64,000 bases of DNA from Citrobacter tructae (GCF_004684345.1 NZ_CP038469.1:1240001-1304000); one strand, 5' to 3'; counted from the stretch's first letter, positions 47,592 through 56,100 are shown. Translations and numbers: made by a program. The notes: generated by a model from the letters alone, not told the origin.

Positions 47592-48107
47592 ATGACCCCT
47601 AATTCTACATATATCTTTCGCGAAATTACCGAGGCGGATATCCCGGCCGTGCAGTCGTTTATTATCCGCCATTTGAATCTTTACTTTAGTGCCAATAAGC
47701 CACTTCCCCATCCACATGAAGATGTATTTGGCATCAATCACCAGTATATTCAGCAGCAAAGAAATTTGTTACTCGGCGTCTGGAATACGCAACAGCAACT
47801 TATCGCCACGCTGGCTGTATGTCAGTACGATGACAGAATACTCCCATTAAAAGGACGTTATATGTTGTCCGAAACGGCTGAAATCTGTCGTTGTTATGTC
47901 GAACTGGATTACCGTAGACAAGGTATTGGCAGCCAATTAGTCGCTCTGGCAGAGCATTTTTGCCGCCATCAGCAATATAAAGTGTGCTATCTCCACACTC
48001 ATCACTTTTTACCTGGAGGTTATCAGTTCTGGTTGCGTCATCATTTCAGCGTTTTTTTTGATGAAGGTGGTGAACAGCAAATCGTGCATATGGAAAAACA
48101 ATCGTAA
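47592..48107 (+). CDS. GNAT-family N-acetyltransferase
   Basis: About 171 residues. The acetyl-CoA-binding motif of GNAT enzymes is clear: ICRCYVELDYRRQGIGSQLV (R/Q-x-x-G-x-G/A within). The substrate cannot be told. The start is uncertain: ATG 47592, or ATG 47577 five codons upstream; neither has a good ribosome site, and a further TTG at 47550 is unlikely. First gene of the accessory block between dauA and ychH, with lower GC than its neighbours. A 660-base gap with regulatory elements follows. Confidence 0.8.
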   Translation: MTPNSTYIFREITEADIPAVQSFIIRHLNLYFSANKPLPHPHEDVFGINHQYIQQQRNLLLGVWNTQQQLIATLAVCQYDDRILPLKGRYMLSETAEICRCYVELDYRRQGIGSQLVALAEHFCRHQQYKVCYLHTHHFLPGGYQFWLRHHFSVFFDEGGEQQIVHMEKQS

Positions 48108-48189
48108 TAATGTGACAGAGAGCTAATAATTAAATTATTTAGCAGTCCTTATTATTTATTCTTCGATTATTTCACGGAGCAAGTATTAG

Positions 48190-48230
48190 TTGATCGACAT
48201 CAAATAATTCTCGTTTAGTTTTTTTATATT
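48190..48230 (+). promoter_or_regulatory. FNR-type class II promoter of the transporter-bc1 operon
   Basis: TTGATCGACATCAA (48190-48203) is a perfect FNR palindrome. A -10 hexamer TATATT follows at 48225-48230. Taking the start ~7 bases beyond (near 48237) places the palindrome centre at about -40.5, the class II activating position. The sites are seen directly; FNR activation, and hence anaerobic expression, is inferred. A GNAT gene ends ~80 bases upstream, so the promoter belongs to the downstream operon. Confidence 0.7.
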
Positions 48231-48240
48231 CGTTATCAAT

Positions 48241-48257
48241 GTTAAATCGAAGTTAAC
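48241..48257 (+). promoter_or_regulatory. ArcA-like direct repeat in the operon leader
   Basis: GTTAAATCGAAGTTAAC holds two GTTAA words with 11-base periodicity, the spacing of ArcA-P boxes. It sits just after the predicted start, where binding could repress or modulate. Consensus agreement is partial. Confidence 0.4.
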
Positions 48258-48384
48258 ACAAAAAATATATCTAATTGTATTTTAAGGGTTTAATCGTAAA
48301 AAGGTAAGCATACCTACTGATTCAAGCGGTTGACGTGATAATTGGATACCGCTACAGTCCATCGCGACAGTATTTCAAAACATT

Positions 48385-48575
48385 TTTATTATTTTGAAAC
48401 GGAATATGGTGCGGATGATTTCAATCTTATGCCATAGCTGCCCCCGCAACTGTAAGCGGATGCTGAATATCCCTGTGTAGTGATGATTCACTACAGGTCA
48501 CTGTAAAGTATTTTTTATGGGAAGGCCGATATTCTGATTACCGCGAGCCAGGAGACCTGCTGTCATGGTTTTATA
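48385..48575 (+). ncRNA. Cobalamin (adenosylcobalamin-type) riboswitch
   Basis: The conserved blocks occur in order: GGTGCGGATGATTT (from 48408), the long core GCTGCCCCCGCAACTGTAAG (around 48438-48456), GGGAAGG (about 48519-48525) and the B12 box AGCCAGGAGACCTGC (48546-48560). A stable CTGTGTAGTGATGATTCACTACAG hairpin fills the variable arm. It lies ~200 bases before the first gene of the ABC transporter-bc1 operon. The stretch 48576-48773 holds no reading frame and no obvious T-run terminator, so translational control or Rho-dependent ending is possible. Ligand binding normally lowers expression. Confidence 0.95.
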
Positions 48576-48773
48576 CATTGAGTGGACGGGATGGTCCATG
48601 GGGTGATTTATTTGACGAATGAAAAAATTTGATTCCTGATCAAACCGGCAACAATATGTTTTATTTTCATATTATCTTGTCTGAATTTCATGATTAGATG
48701 TCATCTATCGTCATGTGCCTGTCCCGCGAAATAAACAATGACCAGACGCTAAGATTCTGGCATCAACGGGACA

Positions 48774-49832
48774 ATGATAATGTATTCTGACATTACCTCT
48801 TCTTATTGCAAATATTCACTTCTGGCGCTGACTGGCGCGGCACTTTTCCTGACCAGTAATATCGCTACAGCGGCAAAGACACAATATCCGTTGACCATCA
48901 AAAATTGTGGTCGGGATATTACCTTCAATAAAGCCCCGCAGCGTGTAACCACCGTGGGACAGAACAGCACTGAAATCCTCTATTCTTTGGGTCTGATCGA
49001 TCGCGTGGTTGGCACCTCGCTGTGGTTTGGTCCGCTACCGGAACAGTTCCAGGCAGCAAACAGCAACATTGCAGTCATCGCGCAAAACATCCCCAGCTTT
49101 GAAGGCATTATCGCCAAAAAACCGGACCTGGTTGCCAGCCAGTTTGAATGGCAGATTGGCCCGGCGGGTACGGTTGCCTCTTACGAACAATTTGGCGAAC
49201 TCAATGTTCCGGTTTATACCGCCCCTGCCGACTGCGCAAAAGATAACGAAGACGGCGGCGATGGCGTGCGTAAAGGCATGTTTGATATCGCCATGGTTTA
49301 CCAGGAAGTTGCCGATCTGGCGAAAATCTTCGATGTTCAGGACAAAGGCGATGAACTGATAGCCAGCCTCAAGGCCCGCGAGGCCGCTGCAAAAACGAAA
49401 ATCACCGGTATGGACAATAACGTCTCTGCCGTCTTCTGGTTCTCCAGCGCCGACCTGCAGCTTGATCCCTATGTCGCGGGTAAATTTGGCCCCGCCGCGT
49501 GGATAGCACAAACCCTCGGGGTAAAAAATGTCATTGATTCCGCCGAGGAGTGGCCGACGGTCGGCTGGGAAACTATTGCTAAAGCCAGTCCGTCGGTCAT
49601 CGTTCTTGGCGAAATGGGCCGTCGTCGTTTCCCGGCGGATGACTGGAAAGTCAAAATGGAATACCTCAAATCTGACCCGGTCACTCGACTGATCCCGGCG
49701 GTTAAAGAAAACCACCTGCCGGTGATAGATGTGCAAACCATGAATGCTGGTATCAGAACCATTGACGGGCTGGAAAAACTCGCCGATGCACTGGTGCAGT
49801 ACGGTCTGGCACATCCTCAGACCACTCACTAA
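48774..49832 (+). CDS. Periplasmic binding protein of a FecB/BtuF-type ABC importer
   Basis: A 352-residue class III solute-binding protein. Signal peptide (hydrophobic 13-30, cut near ATAA), then the helical-backbone fold of siderophore and cobalamin receptors. It opens with YPLTIKNCGRDITFNKAPQR, a start shared with the subgroup annotated as F420-0/cobalamin-like binding proteins rather than true BtuF. Cobalamin riboswitch control suggests a corrinoid, its precursor or cobalt chelate as cargo; inferred, not shown. Start ATG 48774 or 48780 (only two codons apart). First gene of a seven-gene operon. Confidence 0.85.
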   Translation: MIMYSDITSSYCKYSLLALTGAALFLTSNIATAAKTQYPLTIKNCGRDITFNKAPQRVTTVGQNSTEILYSLGLIDRVVGTSLWFGPLPEQFQAANSNIAVIAQNIPSFEGIIAKKPDLVASQFEWQIGPAGTVASYEQFGELNVPVYTAPADCAKDNEDGGDGVRKGMFDIAMVYQEVADLAKIFDVQDKGDELIASLKAREAAAKTKITGMDNNVSAVFWFSSADLQLDPYVAGKFGPAAWIAQTLGVKNVIDSAEEWPTVGWETIAKASPSVIVLGEMGRRRFPADDWKVKMEYLKSDPVTRLIPAVKENHLPVIDVQTMNAGIRTIDGLEKLADALVQYGLAHPQTTH

Positions 49833-49897
49833 TCCTCGTCATGCGTGATGCCGTGTGCCGGCATCACGCACTTTCGCACTCAGGAAAGCCATAAAGA

Positions 49898-50962
49898 ATG
49901 AGCGAATTACGCAGGACGCGTCGGGCGATAAGTCAGTTTACCCAACGGACGCTGCTGCACAGCCTGTGGGTCAGCATGGTGATGTGCGGGGTGCTGCTGG
50001 CCGGGATTTCCATCGGTGAAACGTTTATCCCGTGGCGGCATGTCACCCACACGCTGGCAAACCACCTGTTTGGCAGCCAATATGCGGTGGACGCACTCGA
50101 TGCCGGGATCATCTGGAATTATCGCCTGACCCGCGCGCTGGTCTCCGCCAGCTGTGGCGCCTGTCTGGCGGTTTCCGGCGTGGTGCTGCAATCCTTGCTG
50201 CGTAATGCGCTGGCCGAGCCTTATCTGCTGGGGATCTCTGCCGGGGCGTCGACGGGGGCGGTGCTGATCGCACTGACCGGGCTGGGTGCGGGAATTATTA
50301 GCATGTCACTCGGTGCGTTTATCGGCGCGCTGACGGCATTTCTGTTCGTCGCGCTGTTAGCTGTGGCAGCCAGAGGAAAGCACGGCTCTGCCACCACGCA
50401 AATCATTCTTGCCGGGATTGCCAGCTCGCAGCTGTTTAATGCCATCACCTCGCTCATCATTACCCGCTCGGCCAATGCCGAGCAGGCGCGGGGCATTATG
50501 TTCTGGCTGCTCGGCAATCTGAGCGGCGTGCGCTGGCCCGATGTGGTATTGGCAATCCCAACCGCGCTGGTCGGTATCATCGTCTGCTTTTGTTACGCCC
50601 GTCATCTGGACGCATTTTCGTTTGGCGCTGAATCGGCAGCCTCGCTGGGCATTCCGGTTAAACGCACGCGCAGCGTACTGATTACCGCGGTGACGGGGAT
50701 GACTGCCATTATGGTGTCGATTGTCGGGGCCATTGGCTTTGTCGGTCTGGTGATCCCTCATGCCGCGCGGTTACTGGTGGGCAATCAGCATCACCGCTTA
50801 TTGCCTGTCAGCGCCCTTATTGGTGCCATCTTTCTAATTGTCGCGGACGTCATTTCGCGCACCTTGCTGCCGGGGCAAGTGTTGCCCATTGGCGTTATCA
50901 CCGCGCTGGTTGGCGCTCCCGCATTTTCGATTATTTTGATCCGAGGGAACCCGAGCAAATGA
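49898..50962 (+). CDS. FecCD/BtuC-type ABC importer permease
   Basis: A 354-residue permease with nine to ten predicted helices and family signatures: RLTRALVSASCGACLAVSG near 75-93 (the R-L-x-R-x-L loop), NALAEPYLLGISAGAS, and GFVGLVIPHAARLLVG near 284 (ATPase contact). It starts 65 bases after the binding protein with AGGA upstream and overlaps the ATPase gene by four bases. Works with the two flanking products as a type II importer. Confidence 0.92.
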   Translation: MSELRRTRRAISQFTQRTLLHSLWVSMVMCGVLLAGISIGETFIPWRHVTHTLANHLFGSQYAVDALDAGIIWNYRLTRALVSASCGACLAVSGVVLQSLLRNALAEPYLLGISAGASTGAVLIALTGLGAGIISMSLGAFIGALTAFLFVALLAVAARGKHGSATTQIILAGIASSQLFNAITSLIITRSANAEQARGIMFWLLGNLSGVRWPDVVLAIPTALVGIIVCFCYARHLDAFSFGAESAASLGIPVKRTRSVLITAVTGMTAIMVSIVGAIGFVGLVIPHAARLLVGNQHHRLLPVSALIGAIFLIVADVISRTLLPGQVLPIGVITALVGAPAFSIILIRGNPSK

Positions 50963-51780
50963 CGGCTAACCCACACTTTACTGCGCCGCTACGTGCGGCA
51001 AATACGGTTAACCATATGGTCTGCGCCCAGCACCTGCACTGGGAGGTGAAGGGCAAGTCCATCGTCAATGATGTCTCTTTTCAGGTCGCACCCGGAGAGT
51101 TTGTTGGTATTATCGGCCCCAACGGCTCAGGGAAAACGTCACTGATTTCCCTGCTGGCCGGTTTGCTCAAACCCTCCGCCGGCAGCGTTTCTCTGAACAG
51201 CAAAGACATTCGCCGCTACTCGCGCCGCCATCTGGCACAAAAGGTCGCATTGGTTGAGCAACAGGCAGAAACCAGCGAGCGTCTGACCGCTATCCAGGCC
51301 GTTTCCCTCGGCCGCACGCCGTGGTTAAGCCTGCTATCACCGTGGTCACAAACCGACGACGATATCGTGCAGACGATGCTGGAGAAAGTCTCCCTGCAAA
51401 ACCTCCAGCATCGCTGCTGGCATACCTTCTCTGGCGGCGAACGCCAACGCCTGCACATTGCCCGGGCGCTGGCGCAACAGCCGCAGGTTTTGCTGATGGA
51501 TGAACCGACGAATCATCTCGACATCCAACATCAGATTGGCCTGCTCAATCTGGTCAAGCGCGAAAAACTGACCGTCATTGCCGCCCTGCACGACCTGAAC
51601 CATGCCGCGATGTTTTGCGATCGCATCATGGTGATGACCGCCGGACGATTGGCTATGCAGGGCCGCCCTGCGACTATCTTCACCCGTGAAAATCTTAACA
51701 GCTGGTTTGGCATCGATGCGATTGTCGAACACGCTCCCAATGAAGCAACCTGCTTCATCCGCTACCAACGACCGGCGTAA
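50959..51780 (+). CDS. FepC/BtuD-type ABC importer ATPase
   Basis: A 273-residue ATPase with Walker A GPNGSGKTS (~55), Q-loop, signature FSGGERQRLHIARAL (~157) and Walker B LLMDEPTNHLD, matching Fe3+-siderophore/B12 importers. ATGA overlap with the permease gene indicates coupling. Only 18 bases separate it from the pseudoazurin gene, with GGAAC before that start, so transporter and electron-transfer genes appear to share one transcript. Confidence 0.94.
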   Translation: MTANPHFTAPLRAANTVNHMVCAQHLHWEVKGKSIVNDVSFQVAPGEFVGIIGPNGSGKTSLISLLAGLLKPSAGSVSLNSKDIRRYSRRHLAQKVALVEQQAETSERLTAIQAVSLGRTPWLSLLSPWSQTDDDIVQTMLEKVSLQNLQHRCWHTFSGGERQRLHIARALAQQPQVLLMDEPTNHLDIQHQIGLLNLVKREKLTVIAALHDLNHAAMFCDRIMVMTAGRLAMQGRPATIFTRENLNSWFGIDAIVEHAPNEATCFIRYQRPA

Positions 51781-51798
51781 ATACGACAAGGAACCGCT

Positions 51799-52239
51799 AT
51801 GAAACGCATTAAGCAAAGTCTGCTCATTCTGTGCCTGTTCGCTTTCACCTCGACAGCTTTTGCACAAACCTACGAAGTCCTGATGAAAAACCGCGGTACC
51901 GGAGGGCCGATGGTCTACGAACCGGATTATCTGGCGATCCAGCCGGGCGATAGCGTGAAGTTTGTTCGCAAGCACAAAAGCCACAATGCGGCCTCAATTG
52001 CCGAACTCTCCCCCGCCGATTACCCCGGTTTTATCGGCAAAATCGATGAGGAGATTGAAATCAAATACGACACTGCCGGTTTCTACGGCATCAAATGCTC
52101 ACCGCACTATGCGCAAGGCATGATCATGTTGATCAAAGTCGGCGACGCCGTTTTGCCCGACAGCTACCGCGCGTTTAAAGCCCCTGGCCTTGCCGATAAA
52201 CGTTTTCAGGACATTTATACCCGTCTTGAGAAACAGTAA
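51799..52239 (+). CDS. Pseudoazurin-type periplasmic cupredoxin
   Basis: A 146-residue blue copper protein. Signal peptide cut near AFA (residue 22), then the pseudoazurin fold with type 1 copper ligands His62 (KHKSHNA), Cys100, His103 and Met108 (KCSPHYAQGM). Pseudoazurins carry single electrons from bc1 or other donors to periplasmic reductases such as copper nitrite reductase or nitrous oxide reductase. The next three genes encode a bc1 complex, its natural donor. Enterobacteria of the E. coli type do not normally have one. Confidence 0.93.
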   Translation: MKRIKQSLLILCLFAFTSTAFAQTYEVLMKNRGTGGPMVYEPDYLAIQPGDSVKFVRKHKSHNAASIAELSPADYPGFIGKIDEEIEIKYDTAGFYGIKCSPHYAQGMIMLIKVGDAVLPDSYRAFKAPGLADKRFQDIYTRLEKQ

Positions 52240-52266
52240 CGGCACAACGATAAGAGGATAACGGCG

Positions 52267-52815
52267 GTGAATAAAAAAACGGACAGCGAGGCAATCCACA
52301 CCCAGCGGCGCGACTGCTTGTGCAAGCTGACAAAATTTGTCGGTGCCGCGGGGGTTACCGCAGCCGTCTGGCCGCTGATCTCGGCGCTGGGACCAGATGA
52401 TAAAACCGTGGCAGAGAATGAGCCTGTCGATGTTTCCCTTGCGGGAGTGGCGGCTGGACAGACGGTGAAACGTATCTGGCAGGGAAAATTGATCCTGATT
52501 CGCCACCGTACACCAGACGAGATCGCGGCGGCGCAGCAGGCTGATGCCCGACGGCTGATCGATCCGCAGACGGATAGCGAGCGGGTGAGCACGGCACATC
52601 CGCAGTGGCTGATCGTCCAGGGTTACTGCCCGCACGCCGGATGCGTGCCTAACGCCAACCCCAGCGGACAGGGCTGGATTTGTCCATGTCACGGGTCAGA
52701 ATTTGACTCGTCGGGGCGCGTGACGCGAGGTCCGGCCACGGCGAATCTGCCGATCCCCGACTATACCCTGGCTGCCGATGGACTGAGCGTACGCCTCGGC
52801 GCAAAAGAGGCCTGA
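52267..52815 (+). CDS. petA: Rieske [2Fe-2S] subunit of cytochrome bc1
   Basis: Takes the first electron from quinol at the Qo site and passes it to cytochrome c1. It has 182 residues. A twin-arginine motif RRDCLCK (14-20) precedes one membrane helix (~24-42), as in Tat-inserted Rieske proteins. The soluble domain carries Cys121, His123, Cys126 (CPHAGC) and Cys139, Cys141, His142 (CPCHGS), giving four cluster ligands and the disulfide pair. A GTG start with AGAGGA upstream is chosen. One base before petB. Confidence 0.94.
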   Translation: MNKKTDSEAIHTQRRDCLCKLTKFVGAAGVTAAVWPLISALGPDDKTVAENEPVDVSLAGVAAGQTVKRIWQGKLILIRHRTPDEIAAAQQADARRLIDPQTDSERVSTAHPQWLIVQGYCPHAGCVPNANPSGQGWICPCHGSEFDSSGRVTRGPATANLPIPDYTLAADGLSVRLGAKEA

Positions 52816-52816
52816 T

Positions 52817-53989
52817 ATGAACGTAACGTCCCCTACCACGCCCCTGCGCCACGTTCAATTTCGCCTTCCGTTCCCCCGCTCGATGACCGGCATTTGGATC
52901 TTTGCCGTCGGCATCATCTTACTGGTCATGCTGGGCGTGCAAATTCTCTCCGGCATCGTACTGGCGATGTTTTATGTGCCCACGGCAGGATCCGCGTTTG
53001 ATTCCATTGTTCATATTATGCGCGCGGTCAGACACGGCGAGCTGGTGCGTAACCTGCACGCCATTGGCGCCTCGCTTTTCTTCTTCGCCTGCTACCTGCA
53101 TATTTTTCGCGCGATGTATTACAACGTTTACCGCAAACCGTATCTGAAGATGTGGACCATCAGCGTGACGCTGTATGTATTATTGATGATCACCGCATTT
53201 CTCGGCTATAGCCTGATTTGGGGGCAAAAAAGCTATTGGGCCGCCACGGTCATCACCAGCTTCGCCCGCGCAATACCGTTAGTCGGCGATACGCTGTATA
53301 CCTTTTTGGTCGGTGGATATGCCCCCGGCACGCCGACGTTGGGCCGTTTTTATGTGCTGCACTTTATTATTCCCTTCGCCATTGTCGCGATGACGATATG
53401 GCATGTGCGTACCGTCCAGTCGGCTTTCGCCCATGCGATGAAAAAAACGTTTACCACCCGCGAATCGCAACGTTTACTGTTCGATTTTCGCGTCACCGAG
53501 CGCGATGCCCTCAAACTGACGCTGTTCTTAATGCTGTTTGCCTGGTTCTTATTCTTTGCGCCGCACTATTTCAGCAGTGCCGATAACTTCATCCCCGCCG
53601 ACCCGACGGTCACGCCAGCCATCGTCGCGCCCGAGTGGTATTTTCTGCCCTTCTTTTCCATTCTGCGCTGTTTTCCCAGTGAGCTGGCGGGCATTGTCGC
53701 CATGTGCGCCTCGGTATTGATCTTCTACTTCTTACCCTGGTTGGATACCTCCCGCGCGCGGTTTCGCCACTTAAGCAAGCTCGTTAAAGTCGGTTTTTGG
53801 ATTTGGGTCGGCAATGCGTTCTTTTTAGGCTGGCTGGGGTCTAAAGCGCTAGTCGGGCCAGATCTGGTGGACGGGTTCAGTAATGAAGAGGGCTGGATCC
53901 GCGCCGCTTCTCAGCTTTCAACGCTTATCTACTTCGCATGGTTTTTGATTGTGATGCCGTGCCGACGCTTACTGGAAAAACAGGACTGA
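52817..53989 (+). CDS. petB: Cytochrome b subunit of cytochrome bc1
   Basis: Core quinol-oxidising subunit with two b haems. It has 390 residues and eight helices. Haem ligands form two H-x13-H pairs: His81/His95 in helix B and His182/His196 in helix D, the bc1 (not b6f) spacing. The Qo-site motif PEWY lies near 271. N- and C-terminal cytochrome b domains are fused as in proteobacterial bc1. Nothing is truncated, and all key residues remain, so it should be functional. Confidence 0.96.
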   Translation: MNVTSPTTPLRHVQFRLPFPRSMTGIWIFAVGIILLVMLGVQILSGIVLAMFYVPTAGSAFDSIVHIMRAVRHGELVRNLHAIGASLFFFACYLHIFRAMYYNVYRKPYLKMWTISVTLYVLLMITAFLGYSLIWGQKSYWAATVITSFARAIPLVGDTLYTFLVGGYAPGTPTLGRFYVLHFIIPFAIVAMTIWHVRTVQSAFAHAMKKTFTTRESQRLLFDFRVTERDALKLTLFLMLFAWFLFFAPHYFSSADNFIPADPTVTPAIVAPEWYFLPFFSILRCFPSELAGIVAMCASVLIFYFLPWLDTSRARFRHLSKLVKVGFWIWVGNAFFLGWLGSKALVGPDLVDGFSNEEGWIRAASQLSTLIYFAWFLIVMPCRRLLEKQD

Positions 53990-53990
53990 C

Positions 53991-54818
53991 ATGATGGGAC
54001 GATGGCTAACCTTTGCAGCCCTGAGTCTGGGTTTACTCTTTAGTAACACGCTTTACGCGCAGCTTCCGCCCCCGCAGCCGTGGGCATTTAGCGGTGTGAA
54101 CGGCAAACACGACCCCGCACAGTTGCGGCGGGGCTTACAGGTTTACGAAGAAAAATGCCGGGCCTGCCACGCAATGAAATACCTCACCTTTAAAGAACTC
54201 ACCCAACCCGGCGGGCCGCACCTCACGCAGGCTGAAGCCAAAACACTGGCCAGCGGTTATGTATTTACGACGGTTGAGGACGATGGGCAACCGGGAGAAC
54301 GGGACGGAAACCTGAACGATGTCTTCGCCTCCCCTTATCTGAACGAGCAGGAAGCCAAATACCTCAACAATGGCGCGCAGCCGGTGGATCTGAGTTATAT
54401 CGTGCGGGCGCGAAGCTACGATCGCGGATTTCCGCAGTTTATCCTCGATGCATTTGTTCCCTATACCGACAACGGTGCTGATTATATCTATGCGCTGCTG
54501 ACTGGCTATCTCACTGACGATCCTGAGCTTAAGGCTAACCGCTATTTCCCCGGTGGGATTATCAATATGCCTAAACCACTGGCAGACGGTGACATTACCT
54601 GGACTGGGCAAGCCCATATCCCACAAACAGAGGAACAGTATGCGCGTGACGTCACCGCATTTCTGGCATGGGTTGCCGATCCGCAGCTGGCAGCAAGAAA
54701 ACATCAGGGAATGTACGTGATGGGATATCTGGCGGTTGTTTTAGCGCTATTAGCGTTACTGCTGCTCATCCAGTCTCGCGCGCGCAGAAAAAAACGAACT
54801 GATGACCAGTCAGCGTAA
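53991..54818 (+). CDS. petC: Cytochrome c1 subunit of cytochrome bc1
   Basis: Periplasmic c-type haem subunit, electron exit of the complex. It has 275 residues: signal peptide to about YAQ (24), haem motif CRACH (56-60), axial Met193 in NMPKPL, and a C-terminal anchor helix (~245-262) ending in basic residues. It needs the Ccm c-haem maturation system, which is not in this window. One base after petB. Last gene of the operon, convergent with ychH. Confidence 0.95.
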   Translation: MMGRWLTFAALSLGLLFSNTLYAQLPPPQPWAFSGVNGKHDPAQLRRGLQVYEEKCRACHAMKYLTFKELTQPGGPHLTQAEAKTLASGYVFTTVEDDGQPGERDGNLNDVFASPYLNEQEAKYLNNGAQPVDLSYIVRARSYDRGFPQFILDAFVPYTDNGADYIYALLTGYLTDDPELKANRYFPGGIINMPKPLADGDITWTGQAHIPQTEEQYARDVTAFLAWVADPQLAARKHQGMYVMGYLAVVLALLALLLLIQSRARRKKRTDDQSA

Positions 54819-54847
54819 GCTGGCTGGTCCGCAGAAAATGTCACCGC

Positions 54848-55126
54848 TTAGCTATGGCGTTGGCTATTATTACGACGACAGCGTTTATCGTAATGGCGCA
54901 CCCACCAGTAGCGGTCGCTGATTTGCTCGTGACCGCCGACGCGTGCACCCGCCAGCCAGAGTACGCCGCCAACAAAAATACTGAGCACGGCACCGTGTGC
55001 GAAAAATTGTGGCAAGTTAAATTGCGGCAACTGATTTAAGATTGAATAGCCAACACCGACAACCATCACCACCAACCCTAAAGCCATGAGCACGTTACCG
55101 AGTAAAGAAGCGTTTTTGCGTTTCAT
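54848..55126 (-). CDS. ychH: Stress-induced membrane protein YchH
   Basis: A 92-residue protein with two membrane helices and a basic, Trp-rich tail (RYWWVRHYDKRCRR). It matches E. coli YchH, reported to be induced by stress and catabolite-regulated. GGAGGTG precedes the ATG. In K-12 this gene directly neighbours dauA and pth, so it marks the right border of the inserted bc1 block. Confidence 0.93.
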   Translation of the reverse strand: MKRKNASLLGNVLMALGLVVMVVGVGYSILNQLPQFNLPQFFAHGAVLSIFVGGVLWLAGARVGGHEQISDRYWWVRHYDKRCRRNNSQRHS

Positions 55127-55400
55127 GTGTCACCTCCGGAACTTTGGGTTGCTACAGGGAATACCCCTAATCCTTATGTGTAAAGTATAGACAACACTCC
55201 TGTTCGCATGTGCGCCAGCGATCACAATTACAAACACTCATGCAACAAAACTTTACAATTAACCTACTGAACTGTCTCATTTTCCAATAGTCCAGCGGAG
55301 CAATTATTCAGTTTTTGCCAGACTGCACGCAGTTTTTTGTCAAGCGCGCCGACAGACAGTAAACTACACGCCGGTTATGGACACACTCAGGACAAAATAC

Positions 55401-55985
55401 GTGACGATTAAATTGATTGTCGGTCTGGCAAACCCCGGCGCAGAATATGCGGCTACGCGACACAATGCAGGCGCATGGTACGTCGATTTACTGGCAGAGA
55501 GATTACGCGCCCCCCTGCGCGATGAGCCGAAATTCTTCGGTTACACCTCAAGAGTGATGCTCGAAGGTGAAGATGTCCGTCTGCTGGTGCCAACCACATT
55601 TATGAATCTGAGCGGCAAAGCAGTCGGCGCGATGGCCAGCTTTTACCGGATTAACCCCGATGAAATTTTGGTCGCCCACGACGAATTAGATCTGCCTCCG
55701 GGCGTCGCAAAATTTAAGCTCGGCGGCGGGCACGGCGGGCATAACGGCCTGAAAGACATCATCAGCAAATTAGGCAATAACCCGAACTTTCATCGCTTAC
55801 GCGTTGGAATTGGTCATCCCGGCGATAAAAACAAAGTTGTCGGCTTTGTTTTAGGCAAACCGCCTGTTTCTGAACAGAAGTTAATTGATGAAGCCATCGA
55901 CGAAGCGGCGCGTTGTACCGAGGTTTTGTTTAAAGATGGCCTGACTAAAGCAACCAGCCGGTTACATACCTTTAAAGCGCAATAA
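55401..55985 (+). CDS. pth: Peptidyl-tRNA hydrolase
   Basis: Recycles peptidyl-tRNA dropped by ribosomes. It has 194 residues, with catalytic His21 (TRHNAG), the Asp of HDELDLPPG near 93-98 and GGGHGGHNGLKD. A GTG start with AGGA eight bases upstream gives the E. coli length; an ATG eight codons earlier is rejected. ychF follows and is likely co-transcribed. Confidence 0.96.
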   Translation: MTIKLIVGLANPGAEYAATRHNAGAWYVDLLAERLRAPLRDEPKFFGYTSRVMLEGEDVRLLVPTTFMNLSGKAVGAMASFYRINPDEILVAHDELDLPPGVAKFKLGGGHGGHNGLKDIISKLGNNPNFHRLRVGIGHPGDKNKVVGFVLGKPPVSEQKLIDEAIDEAARCTEVLFKDGLTKATSRLHTFKAQ

Positions 55986-56100
55986 GCAGCGATGTGCGGC
56001 ATTTTTCCCGCGTGCTGTGTATAATAGGCCGAGTTATTTACTTTTCTACAATCTGTTTTCTATAACAGGTTGAATATCAAAAGATTAAGGTGATTTAAAC

